Source: Bog-105 sp965277435
GTDB taxonomy: Bacteria > Acidobacteriota > Terriglobia > Bryobacterales > Bryobacteraceae
Length of the DNA: 64,000 nucleotides
Assembly (NCBI GenBank): GCA_965277435.1
Contig: OZ255821.1
Span: 5,394,001-5,458,000 of the forward strand
Reading direction: 5' to 3'
Part shown: positions 33,983 to 42,471 of the stretch, one piece after another
Position numbering within the stretch: the stretch's first letter is position 1
Layout of the letters: each line of letters opens with the position of its first letter
Position numbers and translations under genes: made by a program
Notes under the pieces: model-generated
Databases searched by the model: none
Told to the model about the DNA's origin: nothing
What the model saw: the letters and a program-made list of their open reading frames with translations, nothing else

Positions 33983-34774
33983 TCAGGCGGCGGCTTTTGT
34001 TAGTTCGCGCATGGCTTGGGCGGTGCGAGCGCCTGCGAGATAAGACTCGATGTCGGCGAGTGAAAATTCGAAGCCATGGTCGGCCGGGTCGAAGGGTTGG
34101 TTGCGACTGCGGGCGACTTGGTACACGGTAGCGGCGGCGGCCAGTTCCTGTGCTTCCTGCTGGTTGCGTTCCTGCTGGGCTTCGCGGAGATCGGCGAGAT
34201 CTTTGTCGCGCTGACGGCGTAAGCGGGTTTCCTGGAGTTGCAGATTGCGGAACTGCTTTTCATAGACAAGATACGTTTCGAGTTCGATCATACCCGCCTG
34301 GACGTCGGCTGGTTCGGCGGTGAATTTTTCGGCGAATTGGGTCCGGCCGCGAGCGTAGAGGGCGAATTCGAGAGTGGGGATGCGGCGGAGACGCCAGTTG
34401 GCATCGGCGATGGATTGAACGAGCTCGGATTCGCGGACGCCGACGGGCTGGAACTCGCGCACGAAGCGCTCAACGTACTGTTCGTAGGCGGCGGCATCGT
34501 CGGAGGGAAGCAGGACAGTGCGGCCGGTGAGGGCGGTTTTCAGAGCGTTGATAGAGGATTGAGCTTTGCCTTCGGCGGTGCGGGGGCCGGTCGAGAGCGT
34601 GGCATTGGCGCGATTGGCGGCGAGGCGGCCGGCGGAGATTTCTTCAGTTTCCGGTGCGCCGACGGCTTCAATTTCGGCAAGGGCTGTTTCGACGACAGCG
34701 AGTTCGTTGGACTGTTTGCGGGCGAGCTTTTTGGCTTTGCGTTCCTGGGCGCGGCGAATGGAGCGGGCAGTCAT
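33983..34774 (-). CDS. Conserved hypothetical protein with STGPRTAEGKAQS motif
   Basis: 263 residues from ATG 34774; a longer form to 34855 is open but adds no family-like sequence. The basic N-terminus (SIRRAQERKAKKLARKQ) is followed by AANRANATLSTGPRTAEGKAQSS, a motif I know from many uncharacterised acidobacterial and planctomycete proteins, then a predicted coiled coil (LQLQETRLRRQRDKDLADLREAQQ, about 190-225). The base pattern is very GC-rich with regular third positions. Function unknown; the basic start and helical nature would fit a nucleic-acid-associated protein, but this is only a guess. Confidence 0.6.
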   Translation of the reverse strand: MTARSIRRAQERKAKKLARKQSNELAVVETALAEIEAVGAPETEEISAGRLAANRANATLSTGPRTAEGKAQSSINALKTALTGRTVLLPSDDAAAYEQYVERFVREFQPVGVRESELVQSIADANWRLRRIPTLEFALYARGRTQFAEKFTAEPADVQAGMIELETYLVYEKQFRNLQLQETRLRRQRDKDLADLREAQQERNQQEAQELAAAATVYQVARSRNQPFDPADHGFEFSLADIESYLAGARTAQAMRELTKAAA

Positions 34775-35062
34775 GATGAAGGAGGGTAGCAGGCGTTTTG
34801 AAGACTCAACAAGGATTTTGTTTGTTTGGAGGCGTAAGGCTTTTGGAATCAGCACGGAAAATATTTGCGAGGTTTGTCACCGGCAGAGATGGGAGGTCAA
34901 GAGTCTCCGCTAGTTAAGTTGCTACAACCGAGCAGCCAGCTCTTCGCCGCGTTTATCTATGCTTGGTCGAAAATACCAGCGGTACTCGGCAATAAGGAGT
35001 TTCGACGTGAAGAGATCGGATGAGCGTAAGGTGCCTGAGCGCGGCGGCGTATAGGCGATTCT
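34775..35062. other. Non-coding stretch between hypothetical gene and integrase remnant
   Basis: I see no convincing gene, hairpin or repeat in these 288 bp. It marks the left edge of the decayed accessory zone. Confidence 0.5.
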
Positions 35063-35487
35063 TTAATAGCAAATGCGCAACACTTCGTTCAAGGCCACTT
35101 CCTCGTCACGGTGGTCGTAGAGGGGCTGGATGGCGGGACCTGCCATCTACCAACAAGTCGAACAGCATGTGCAGGGCAGCAGATGTTGTTTGGCGGTGGG
35201 CTCGAGGCGCTTGTTTCCAACTGTTCAACATAGGCCGCCACGTGAATCGGTTCCACCTCGCGGAGGTCGCCGGTTCCTTTCCCGCACCAAGCGGTGAACG
35301 AACGGGCTGCGATCAGATAGGCTGCCACAGGTATTTTTATTGCGGACAGGACGGTCAAGATTTCGGCGAAGCGCTTCTCAACGCGCTCGTCCGGGAGAAA
35401 GAGAGGAAGCGTCTCGGCGCTCGGTGCGAGCGCTGTGTGGGGAGGCAGGTTGGCGGATATCGCCACAGGAATGAGCGCGGTTTTCAT
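35063..35487 (-). pseudogene. Tyrosine recombinase (integrase) remnant
   Basis: Leftward decayed copy. AARSFTAWC and EPIHVAAYVEQLE are the N-terminal SAM-like DNA-binding domain of XerC/D-type integrases; the next expected segments (AKQHL, then ALHMLFDLLVDG) occur in two different frames, so at least two frameshifts are present. After about 35130 the frame reads LYDHRDEEVALNEVLRI and stops at 35063-35065, which resembles the extreme C-terminus of such integrases (LYDRR...VTLDEVERI). The catalytic domain with its Arg/His/Tyr residues is missing, so a large internal deletion joined the two ends. Confidence 0.75.
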
Positions 35488-35666
35488 GGGGTGTCGGCCT
35501 TTGGCGGCTCTTGTTTCAAAAAGACCTGGAGCGCTGCCCGAATCGCTTCCTCGGGATCATCGACATTCAGGCGGACCATGGCTTCCTCAAGGAGGTCTTC
35601 GCTTTCCGCGGAGAGTTCCAGGCCGCGATACATCATCTTAGGCGGTAACCGGCTTGGCCTTTTCAT
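35484..35666 (-). CDS. Small antitoxin-like protein, doubtful
   Basis: 60 residues from ATG 35666: a basic start (MKRPSRLPPK) and a helical end with LNVDDPEEAIRAALQVFLK, reminiscent of short VapB/ParD-like antitoxin C-termini. The same frame continues upstream into the end of the broken vapC, so this may be no more than the run-on tail of that pseudogene. Its stop overlaps the integrase remnant start (ATGA). Confidence 0.3.
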   Translation of the reverse strand: MKRPSRLPPKMMYRGLELSAESEDLLEEAMVRLNVDDPEEAIRAALQVFLKQEPPKADTP

Positions 35667-36093
35667 GCGGTGATCCATGAATTGGGAAACCGTGACGCCG
35701 ACTTGGTCGAAGTCCTTCACGTTCCGCGTGACGACGGTGAGATCATGTTCCAGGGCCGTAGCCGCGATCAGGCCATCCGCAAATATTCAGCGGACGACCC
35801 GCAAGCTGTCGCTCTGCGTCCAGTACCCCCCAACACTCGGCAATGGATCGTGTGACCGAGAGAGTTCGCCCGGAAAACAGGACCGAAAAATCGCCTTCAA
35901 TCCAAGATTCGAGTTCCGTTTTCCGCTTCCCGGGCGACAGCAGGGTGACTCCTTTGCGGAGTTCGCCAAAACTCACGGCGCTAATAAACAACGTCTCAAG
36001 GACCTATGCGGAAATCCACGTTTCAACTCTCGGCTCCGGTCGGGAACGCACCAACTCGGATGGAATGTTGGTGTCCACCAGGAAGCCGCTCAT
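35660..36093 (-). pseudogene. vapC: Broken VapC/FitB-type PIN toxin
   Basis: PIN-domain toxin with two lesions. From ATG 36093 the frame reads MSGFLVDTNIPSEL (PIN acidic residue D7) and meets TAG at 36004-36006. After it, FISAVSFGELRKG (second acidic residue) continues in the same frame until about 35781, where one extra base shifts the frame; ADGLIAATALEHDLTVVTRNVKDF (third and fourth acidic sites) follows in the next frame. All parts would make a complete toxin if mended, so decay is recent. The start overlaps the intact antitoxin gene by 4 bp. Confidence 0.85.
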
Positions 36094-36356
36094 TCAAGAT
36101 CGACCGGGCGGGAAAAAGAGGATGTACGGCAAAAAACCGTGTCTATCTCTTCGTCGGTTAGCAAGCCGCGCACTTTGGCGCATGCATCGATCAACTCCTG
36201 GCCGGAGCGGGGCTGGGGTGATGGTGGTGTGACCGAGACCTGAACCGCTTCTTCGAGGACCGTCGCGGCGTAAGCCTCAAGAGCACGTCCCTTGGCGGTA
36301 GCCTGCCGGGCAAGCTCATCTCGCACCTCGGGTCGAATATCGAGAGTGACAATCAT
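36090..36356 (-). CDS. vapB: VapB-like antitoxin (intact)
   Basis: 88 residues. The N-terminus VTLDIRPEVRDELARQATAKGR is a ribbon-helix-helix-type DNA-binding segment; the C-terminus (SGQELIDACAKVRGLLTDEEIDTVF) would occupy the toxin active site. Its stop overlaps the vapC start (ATGA), the usual order. Since vapC is broken, the antitoxin is an orphan unless it neutralises a toxin elsewhere. Confidence 0.75.
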   Translation of the reverse strand: MIVTLDIRPEVRDELARQATAKGRALEAYAATVLEEAVQVSVTPPSPQPRSGQELIDACAKVRGLLTDEEIDTVFCRTSSFSRPVDLE

Positions 36357-36383
36357 GCTGTTAGGATAAAATGGAAATATCGG

Positions 36384-36401
36384 ACATATCGGGCCATATG
36401 T
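36384..36401. promoter_or_regulatory. Inverted repeat upstream of vapB
   Basis: ACATAT (36384-36389) and ATATGT (36396-36401) are perfect inverted repeats with a 6-bp spacer, 28 bp upstream of the vapB start. It could be the autoregulatory site for the toxin-antitoxin complex. Confidence 0.35.
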
Positions 36402-36427
36402 TCAGCTAAACGAAGACCCGGATTGAA

Positions 36428-36480
36428 TAGCTTGCGCTTCTATCTATGCAAGGCGTATAAATAGATAGAAGCTAAAGCTA
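36428..36480 (+). promoter_or_regulatory. Large palindromic PadR operator
   Basis: GCTTCTATCTAT (36436-36447) and ATAGATAGAAGC (36461-36472) are perfect 12-bp inverted repeats with a 13-bp spacer; outside them TAGCTT (36428-36433) and AAGCTA (36475-36480) extend the symmetry after a 2-bp break. TATAAA in the spacer (36456-36461) may be the -10. The palindrome ends on the first base of the padR start codon, so bound protein would block promoter and start. Confidence 0.7.
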
Positions 36481-36833
36481 TGGCCGATTCCTCCTCGAAA
36501 TCCGATCTCCCGCAAGGTACGCTGGACCTCCTCATCTTGAAAATTGTCGCTGTGCAGCCGGTGCATGGCTACGCCATCACGCAGCGGCTGCAGCAAATCT
36601 CGGGCGAAGTGGTCCAGGTGCCGGGCGGTTCCCTGTATCCCGCCTTGCATCGATTAGAAAATCGGGGCTTCGTCAAATCCGACTGGAAGGAAACGGAAAC
36701 CGGACGCGACGCCAAGTTCTATCGCCTCACAAATAAAGGGCGGGTGCATTTGGAGTCACAGGCGGCGAGCTGGCGACGATTGGCCGAAGCGGTTGGTCTG
36801 ATTCTCAATTTGGCGGAGGAGGGTGGGCGATGA
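36480..36833 (+). CDS. PadR-family transcriptional regulator
   Basis: 117 residues. LPQGTLDLLILKIV, HGYAITQRLQQ, and VQVPGGSLYPALHRLENRGFVKSDW are the canonical PadR winged-helix blocks. The stop overlaps the ADOP permease start (ATGA, 36830-36833). The large palindrome directly upstream points to strong autorepression relieved by an unknown signal. Confidence 0.93.
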   Translation: MADSSSKSDLPQGTLDLLILKIVAVQPVHGYAITQRLQQISGEVVQVPGGSLYPALHRLENRGFVKSDWKETETGRDAKFYRLTNKGRVHLESQAASWRRLAEAVGLILNLAEEGGR

Positions 36834-39472
36834 CGTGGTGGTCACGCCTGTGGCGGCGCAAGAGATTGGAAGAAGAGTTGAGGCGCGAACTTCAGTTTCA
36901 TATCGCGGAGAGAATTGCGGCGCTTAAGGCGAGTGGGTTGGGCGAAGACGAGGCGCGCCGGCAAGTACGGCAGGAGTTCGGCGGCATCGAACAGGTGAAA
37001 GACGACTGCCGCGATGAGCGCGGTCACTGGCTCGAAGATTTCGGAAAGGATCTGAATTACGTTAGCCGTAGCTTGCGCCGCAGTCCCGGTTTTTTCGCCG
37101 TTTCGGTGCTCTCGTTGGCGCTCGGCGTTGGTGCGAACACCGCTATCTTTAGCCTGATCAACGCGCTGATGTTGCGCTCTTTGCCTGTCAAAGACCCACA
37201 GCAACTGGTTCAGATCACGCGCATCGAAGCTGATGGCAAGCCATCGGTTGTCTCATATCCCCTTTATTTGTTTTTGCGTGACAATCTCAAATCGATTTCC
37301 GGGGCGGCTGCGGAAATGGAATCAAAGTCAGTAATTGTTATCAACGGCGAGGAAGATGTAGTCAGCGCAGCACTGGTTTCTGCAAATGAATACTCTGTCT
37401 TGGGGGTCAGGCCACTCGTTGGAAGGCTGTTCACGCCGTCAGACGACGATATTGCTCCTGCGGCGACAAGCGCTGTCATCAGCTACCGTTATTGGCAACG
37501 TCGTTTCGGGTTAAACCCGGATGTGATTGGCAAATCTTTTACCGTCGAAGGCCATAAAAACGTTTTCACGATTATCGGAGTGGCTCCTGCGGAGTACCAC
37601 GGCGCCGTTGTCGGGAATGATCCCGACATCGCGTTACCGCTCACAACGATGTTGAGTGTGGAAAATCGGAACGAACCGACTAACAACATGCTGGACATGA
37701 TGGGCCGCTTAGCTCCCGGCGCCACACGCCAGCAGGCAAACGCCGAGTTACAGGTGCTTTGGCAAGCTTTTAAACAGCGCGTAGCCGCAACTCTTCCTGA
37801 AAGGGATCGTCCCGAAATATTGCAACAGCGCGCAGCCGTTCTAAATGGACGAAACGGCTTCGATCCGCTTCGCGACCGTTATTCGCGGGCGCTCCTTGTC
37901 CTCATGGGTATCGTCTCTCTTGTCTTATTGCTTGCCTGCGCGAACCTGTCGAGCCTGTTGCTGGCGCGGGCAATTTCTCGCGAGCGCGAGATCTCGATCC
38001 GCCTTGCAATCGGCGCCACTCGGAGTAGGCTGATTCGTCAGTTCTTGACTGAAAGCTGCGTATTGGCCGCACTCGGCGGGGGTGCCGGCTTGCTGTTAGC
38101 GCGCTGGTTCAGTAGCATCCTGATAAACACGATGGCAAATGGCGAGGTCGTTACGATTTCCAGCGCGCTGGATTGGCGCGTACTTGTCTTTACCGCCGTA
38201 ATCTCTCTGCTAGCTTGTGTTCTGGCAGGAGTTGCACCTGGTCTGTATGGCGTTCGGAGCCGCCTGAATTCGGGACTGCGCTCGTCGACGAGCGGCGGCC
38301 ATCAGCGGCTCGGCAAAGCGCTCGTGATCGCTCAGCTCTCGATCTCAATGGTGTTGGTCACGGGTGCAGCGTTGTTCGCGGCGACTCTGGTTAAACTTTA
38401 CAGTGTCAATCGCGGTCTGCATACAGACGGCATTCTGACGTTCACTCTCCGAACCGACGGCAAGTGCCCAACGCAGCGCTGCAGTGCGGCTGCGCGCTCT
38501 CTAGTTGATCGGCTAAATCAAGTCCCTGGGGTTGTCTTTGCAAGTGCCGTCGATGTTCTCCCGATCAGCGGCAGTTTGTGGGTACGCGATATCGAGGTAG
38601 AAGGTTACACCTTTCGCCCAGGTGAGGATGAGACGGCGGCCTTCAATGCGATTGCGCCGAAGTACTTTTTGACCGTCGAAACGCCGCTTTTGGCAGGCCG
38701 TGACTTCGGAAAGCAAAACACAAGCGAATCCGGAAAAGTCGCTATAGTCAACGAAAGCTTTGCTCGCTACTTCTTTGGCACGGCCTCGCCGCTGGGCAGG
38801 AGAGTGACAAATCGAGGCGTGAGCTACGAGATTATTGGACTGGTTGCAGACGCAAAATACAGCAACCTTAAGCAACCGGCGCTGAAGACCATATACATCC
38901 CTTGGACACAGCGAACCGGTGAAGAACCTACCGATTTCAAGTTCCTGGCACGTGTAATCAAAGGCAATCCAATGCGCCTGTCCGGGACAATTGAACTACT
39001 CGTGCGTCAGTCGGACCCGGCTTTGCGCGTCAACACTGCCGCGGCTTGGTCAACCGTGGTCGACCAAACTATTGTTACAGAGCGAATGATGGCTGGGCTC
39101 GGCGGCTTCTTCGGACTGCTTGCGCTGATTATCGGTTGTATTGGCATCTTCGGTGTTACAGCGTTTCGGGTGTCGCGTCGTGTCACTGAAATCGGGGTAC
39201 GTATGGCACTCGGGGCTACCCGGCTCGGCATCTTGAAAATGGTGCTTCGTGAGAGCATGGCCATGCTAGTTGCCGGATGCATAGTCGGCGGATTCGCCGC
39301 GCTCGGTATGGCACGTCTCGCACGGGGATTGTTGTTCGAGATCAGCCCTGCTGACCCGAGAGTGTTTGGGATGGCGGCGATGGTGCTTTTGTTTTCGGGT
39401 CTGCTGGCAGGATGGCTGCCTGCGAGACGCGCATCGCGAGTCGATCCGATGGTCGCATTGCGTCACGAATAA
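36830..39472 (+). CDS. ADOP-type ABC transporter permease
   Basis: 880 residues. The N-terminal prefix (RRELQFHIAERIAAL...EARRQVRQEFGG) precedes the first membrane helix (FFAVSVLSLALGVGANTAIFSLINA), MacB core, FtsX block with RLAIGATRSRLIRQFLTESCVL, second MacB core and second FtsX block (RMALGATRLGILKMVLRESMAMLV). It ends RRASRVDPMVALRHE, the usual ADOP tail. No ATPase gene is nearby. Coupled to the padR gene by ATGA overlap. Confidence 0.9.
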   Translation: MTWWSRLWRRKRLEEELRRELQFHIAERIAALKASGLGEDEARRQVRQEFGGIEQVKDDCRDERGHWLEDFGKDLNYVSRSLRRSPGFFAVSVLSLALGVGANTAIFSLINALMLRSLPVKDPQQLVQITRIEADGKPSVVSYPLYLFLRDNLKSISGAAAEMESKSVIVINGEEDVVSAALVSANEYSVLGVRPLVGRLFTPSDDDIAPAATSAVISYRYWQRRFGLNPDVIGKSFTVEGHKNVFTIIGVAPAEYHGAVVGNDPDIALPLTTMLSVENRNEPTNNMLDMMGRLAPGATRQQANAELQVLWQAFKQRVAATLPERDRPEILQQRAAVLNGRNGFDPLRDRYSRALLVLMGIVSLVLLLACANLSSLLLARAISREREISIRLAIGATRSRLIRQFLTESCVLAALGGGAGLLLARWFSSILINTMANGEVVTISSALDWRVLVFTAVISLLACVLAGVAPGLYGVRSRLNSGLRSSTSGGHQRLGKALVIAQLSISMVLVTGAALFAATLVKLYSVNRGLHTDGILTFTLRTDGKCPTQRCSAAARSLVDRLNQVPGVVFASAVDVLPISGSLWVRDIEVEGYTFRPGEDETAAFNAIAPKYFLTVETPLLAGRDFGKQNTSESGKVAIVNESFARYFFGTASPLGRRVTNRGVSYEIIGLVADAKYSNLKQPALKTIYIPWTQRTGEEPTDFKFLARVIKGNPMRLSGTIELLVRQSDPALRVNTAAAWSTVVDQTIVTERMMAGLGGFFGLLALIIGCIGIFGVTAFRVSRRVTEIGVRMALGATRLGILKMVLRESMAMLVAGCIVGGFAALGMARLARGLLFEISPADPRVFGMAAMVLLFSGLLAGWLPARRASRVDPMVALRHE

Positions 39473-39824
39473 CTTTTCGAATTTGTTCAAGCGGCAACCG
39501 TTTCGTATAAGTTGCAAAAACGAAGGATGCTGTTGAAAAACTCTCTTCAGCGGGAAGATCGGAAGATCAAACTGGATCAAGCTTGATTTAGGACTGCTAC
39601 CGTTTTGAGGTAAGTCTTCTAAGGCCATTTATAAACCACTTTCGGGATTGCCGATCCCAGGCGAAATGTGCAGTGTCCGCCAACGTTGATCCCTCGGAGG
39701 AAAACAATGAGAGAGCCATACTGTACGGTGGACGCGCCGAAGGTAAACGGAACTCTGGCCCCTGGCCCCTCATCAGACAGCCGAAATACTCTAACTCAGC
39801 AGACTAACAGGTCCGGCCGTCGAC
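39473..39824. other. Intergenic region holding the left transposon end
   Basis: Between two convergent ADOP genes. It holds the left 19-bp terminal repeat (39526-39544) with the target duplicate GAAG before it, and a possible small gene at 39707. I see no terminator with a T-run. Confidence 0.5.
39526..39544 (+). repeat. Left 19-bp terminal inverted repeat
   Basis: GATGCTGTTGAAAAACTCT, perfect reverse complement of 42362-42380. Preceded by GAAG. Confidence 0.8.
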
Positions 39825-39883
39825 CTACTCATGTCGCAGCACGGTCGAGGGCTCTACAATTGAGGCTCTTCGTGCCGGGATGA
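39707..39883 (+). CDS. Possible small gene with strong ribosome-binding site
   Basis: 58 codons from ATG 39707, with GGAGG at 39696-39700, ideal spacing. The product (begins MREPYCTVDAPKVNGTLAPG) matches nothing I know and the end overlaps the ADOP gene antisense, so the evidence is the start site alone. It lies inside the transposon-like unit. Confidence 0.25.
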   Translation: MREPYCTVDAPKVNGTLAPGPSSDSRNTLTQQTNRSGRRPTHVAARSRALQLRLFVPG

Positions 39884-42200
39884 TGCTGGCAAAAAGCGCC
39901 ACAGCAAGCAGGGTCAGGGCCGATATCGCGAACGTTTTTGGATCAGTAGCTGTGACACCGTACAGATAGCTGCCGATGAACCGGGTAAGGCCCACAGCTC
40001 CGAGTATTCCAAGCAACACGCCCACGAGCGCTGGTCGGATAGCCCCGCCCAGGGTTGAGCACAAAATGCGAGCGGGAGTGGCTCCTAAGGCCAGCCGGAT
40101 TCCTGCGTCCCTGAGTGACTGCTGAACTACGTACGAAAGAGTTCCGTAAATACCGATTGCACCGAGAACCAACGCGAGCGCCGCAAAGATCGATAGGATG
40201 GCAGTTGAGAGCCGGTTCTGCCATACGGATTCATCCATCACCTGAACCATCGGCGCCACCTTGGAAATAGGAAGTGCAGGATCCGTATCGATGACTGCTT
40301 GCCGGACCGCTCTGACAAGCTTGACCGGGTCGGCAGTGGCTCGGACCGCCAAGGTCGCGACAAATGTCGGGCCAATGTAGCGCTGGTAATCGTAATAGAG
40401 AGCAGGACGCGCGGCCTCCCTGAGGCTGGCGTGCCGGATATCTCCTACCATCCCAACGATGATTTGCCAAGGATTCTCACCACCAGCCTGCCGCACTCGT
40501 TTTCCAATTGCAGATTCACCCGGCCAGTAACGGCGTGCGAAGGCCTGGTCCACGATAACGGACTGAGGGCTGTTCCTACTTCCATCGCGATCGTTAAAAA
40601 ACCTCCCTTCGAGCAAGCGTATTCTAATCGCACGAAAGTAGCCAGCGCTCACTGCGTACGTGAGCAACTCAACGGGGCTTCGCTCGGTGCGGCCTTCGAT
40701 TGAAATCTGCGTAGTCATGTCTGCCCCGCTCAACGGGAGCACGTTTACGAAACCCACGGACCGCACACCGGGTACCAGGTTGATCCGCCGAATCATGTCT
40801 GCATACAACCGCTTCTGCCGAGCTTCCTCCTTGAATCGTTGTCCCATCGTCGGAACCTCGACTGTGAGAACGTGCTCCGGTTCGAAACCTCGATCTGCGG
40901 TGAGAAGCCGCTTAAGACTTGAAATCATCAGTCCTGCGCAGACTGCTAAAACCAGTGCGAGCGCCACCTCCATGGCAGTTAAGGATCGGAGGAGCCTTCG
41001 CCCTCCTCGACCGAGCGTTGCTGATCGGCCGCCTTCATGAAGTACGTCATTGAGCTCCGATTTAGAAGCGGAGAGGGCGGGAACGAGGCCCAGCGCAATG
41101 GCCAAGACCGCGGTCAGAGCAAGAGCAAAGGCGAAAACACTAACGTTCAGGTGCACATTGTCCAAGCCGGCGACCGGCATGTTGGTTGGTATCAACCTTA
41201 GCAACAATGGAACTCCGGCCATAGCAACCGCTACACCGGCAATTCCTCCGAGCAGAGCGATAATGAGGCTCTCGATGAGTGAGTGCGCGGCGATTTCAGC
41301 GCTCGACGCGCCGAGCGCACGCCGGATTGCGATTTCGTGGCGCCGCACGACGGTCCTTGCTAGCAGAAGTGCGGCAACATTGGCCGCCGCACTCAGCAGA
41401 ACGAACATCGAAACGCCCAAAAGCGCCAGCAGCGCTGGCCGGCTTTCCTGAGAAAGGTACTCTCGAAAAGAACTTGCATAAATTTTGCGGCCTTGCACCT
41501 CGCGAGGCCACTGAACGCGCATGCGCTGGCTGATACCCTGGAGAGCCGCGGATGCCTGTTGAAGAGAAACACCACGTTTTAGCAACCCGCAGACATAGAG
41601 GTTTCGGTTGGTGCGATCGGTTCGGTCTGCCTGGTCTGGGCGTAATGGTAGAAAGATGTCGGAGCGCCTATAGCCGGGTAGAATGAACCCTTTCGGCATG
41701 ACGCCGACGATCGTGTAAGGCTGATCGTCAATCAATACAGTGTGTCCGAGCACTGCCGTATTTCCTGCAAAACGGCTCAGCCATTCTCGGTGACTCAGAA
41801 GCGCCGTTCGCGGTGCCGAGGGCATATAGTCTCCCGCCTGTAGGCTGCGCCCCAGCATGGGCGTTGTGTCCAACAACCCAAGAAGATGATCGGAAACGGC
41901 AATACTCCAGATTTGATCTGTCGCGCCGACGTCCGCCAGCGTGGAGAAACTCGTGGACTGGGAGGTCAGATCGAAATAGTCTGCGGGTGCGACGCGCGAC
42001 CAGCTATCGTTAGGTTCGCGTTCCAAGATGGCAACTAGTCGATTAGCTTGGGGCAGCGGATAAGGATGCAGCACAAGCGAGCTGACGACCGTAAACAACG
42101 CTGTGTTGGCTCCGATCCCAAGCGCCAAAGCAATGACGGCTGAAAGTGAGAGCCCCGGATTGCGGCATAGGGAACGAATGATAACTTTAACGCGCAGCAT
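39825..42200 (-). CDS. ADOP-like ABC permease, short N-terminus, no PadR partner
   Basis: 791 residues from ATG 42200 (MLRVKVIIRSL). It lacks the cytoplasmic prefix of the other ADOP proteins and begins at the first membrane helix (LSAVIALALGIGANTALFTVV). Two MacB/FtsX units follow: RRALGASSAEIAAHSLIESLII in the first, RLALGATPARILCSTLGGAIRP in the second, and the tail RRASIVEPSTVLRHE. It is enclosed by terminal repeats of a transposon-like unit and has no padR gene next to it, unlike the other three in the window. Confidence 0.85.
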   Translation of the reverse strand: MLRVKVIIRSLCRNPGLSLSAVIALALGIGANTALFTVVSSLVLHPYPLPQANRLVAILEREPNDSWSRVAPADYFDLTSQSTSFSTLADVGATDQIWSIAVSDHLLGLLDTTPMLGRSLQAGDYMPSAPRTALLSHREWLSRFAGNTAVLGHTVLIDDQPYTIVGVMPKGFILPGYRRSDIFLPLRPDQADRTDRTNRNLYVCGLLKRGVSLQQASAALQGISQRMRVQWPREVQGRKIYASSFREYLSQESRPALLALLGVSMFVLLSAAANVAALLLARTVVRRHEIAIRRALGASSAEIAAHSLIESLIIALLGGIAGVAVAMAGVPLLLRLIPTNMPVAGLDNVHLNVSVFAFALALTAVLAIALGLVPALSASKSELNDVLHEGGRSATLGRGGRRLLRSLTAMEVALALVLAVCAGLMISSLKRLLTADRGFEPEHVLTVEVPTMGQRFKEEARQKRLYADMIRRINLVPGVRSVGFVNVLPLSGADMTTQISIEGRTERSPVELLTYAVSAGYFRAIRIRLLEGRFFNDRDGSRNSPQSVIVDQAFARRYWPGESAIGKRVRQAGGENPWQIIVGMVGDIRHASLREAARPALYYDYQRYIGPTFVATLAVRATADPVKLVRAVRQAVIDTDPALPISKVAPMVQVMDESVWQNRLSTAILSIFAALALVLGAIGIYGTLSYVVQQSLRDAGIRLALGATPARILCSTLGGAIRPALVGVLLGILGAVGLTRFIGSYLYGVTATDPKTFAISALTLLAVALFASIIPARRASIVEPSTVLRHE

Positions 42201-42361
42201 ACGATCCGATTTTACGTCTAGAGATTTCGACCGGGAGGACCACACGAGGCGATTATTTATCGTGCTGTTCGGGAGCACCTGATGCGGATGGAAAAGCTGG
42301 TTTCGTTGTGGCGGGGCACGAAAGAGTTTTCTGAGATGACTCCCACTGCCAAGTGCAGAGC

Positions 42362-42380
42362 AGAGTTTTTCAACAGCATC
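42362..42380 (-). repeat. Right 19-bp terminal inverted repeat
   Basis: Reverse complement of the left repeat at 39526-39544, followed by GAAG (42381-42384). Confidence 0.8.
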
Positions 42381-42471
42381 GAAGGTTTATGCAATGCACT
42401 TCCTAATCCGAACGCGCCTCACTCTTTGCGCGGAGCCACCCTAGGATCGAGAACTGCCGAGTCTGAGACAC

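Larger units (their letters stand above)
39526..42380. mobile_element. Transposon-like unit with 19-bp terminal repeats and an ADOP gene as only cargo
   Basis: 2,855 bp bounded by perfect 19-bp inverted repeats (GATGCTGTTGAAAAACTCT at both ends, pointing inward). GAAG precedes the left end (39522-39525) and follows the right end (42381-42384), as a 4-bp target-site duplication would. Inside is a complete ADOP permease gene and no transposase. The end sequence looks like that of insertion sequences of the IS4/IS5/IS1182 kind. It may be non-autonomous and mobilised in trans. Confidence 0.7.

Noticed and set aside
34238..34789. Glycine-rich plus-strand frame of 183 codons
   Set aside because: Antisense of the hypothetical gene; the glycine and phenylalanine richness is the mirror of its Ala/Arg/Glu-rich codons.
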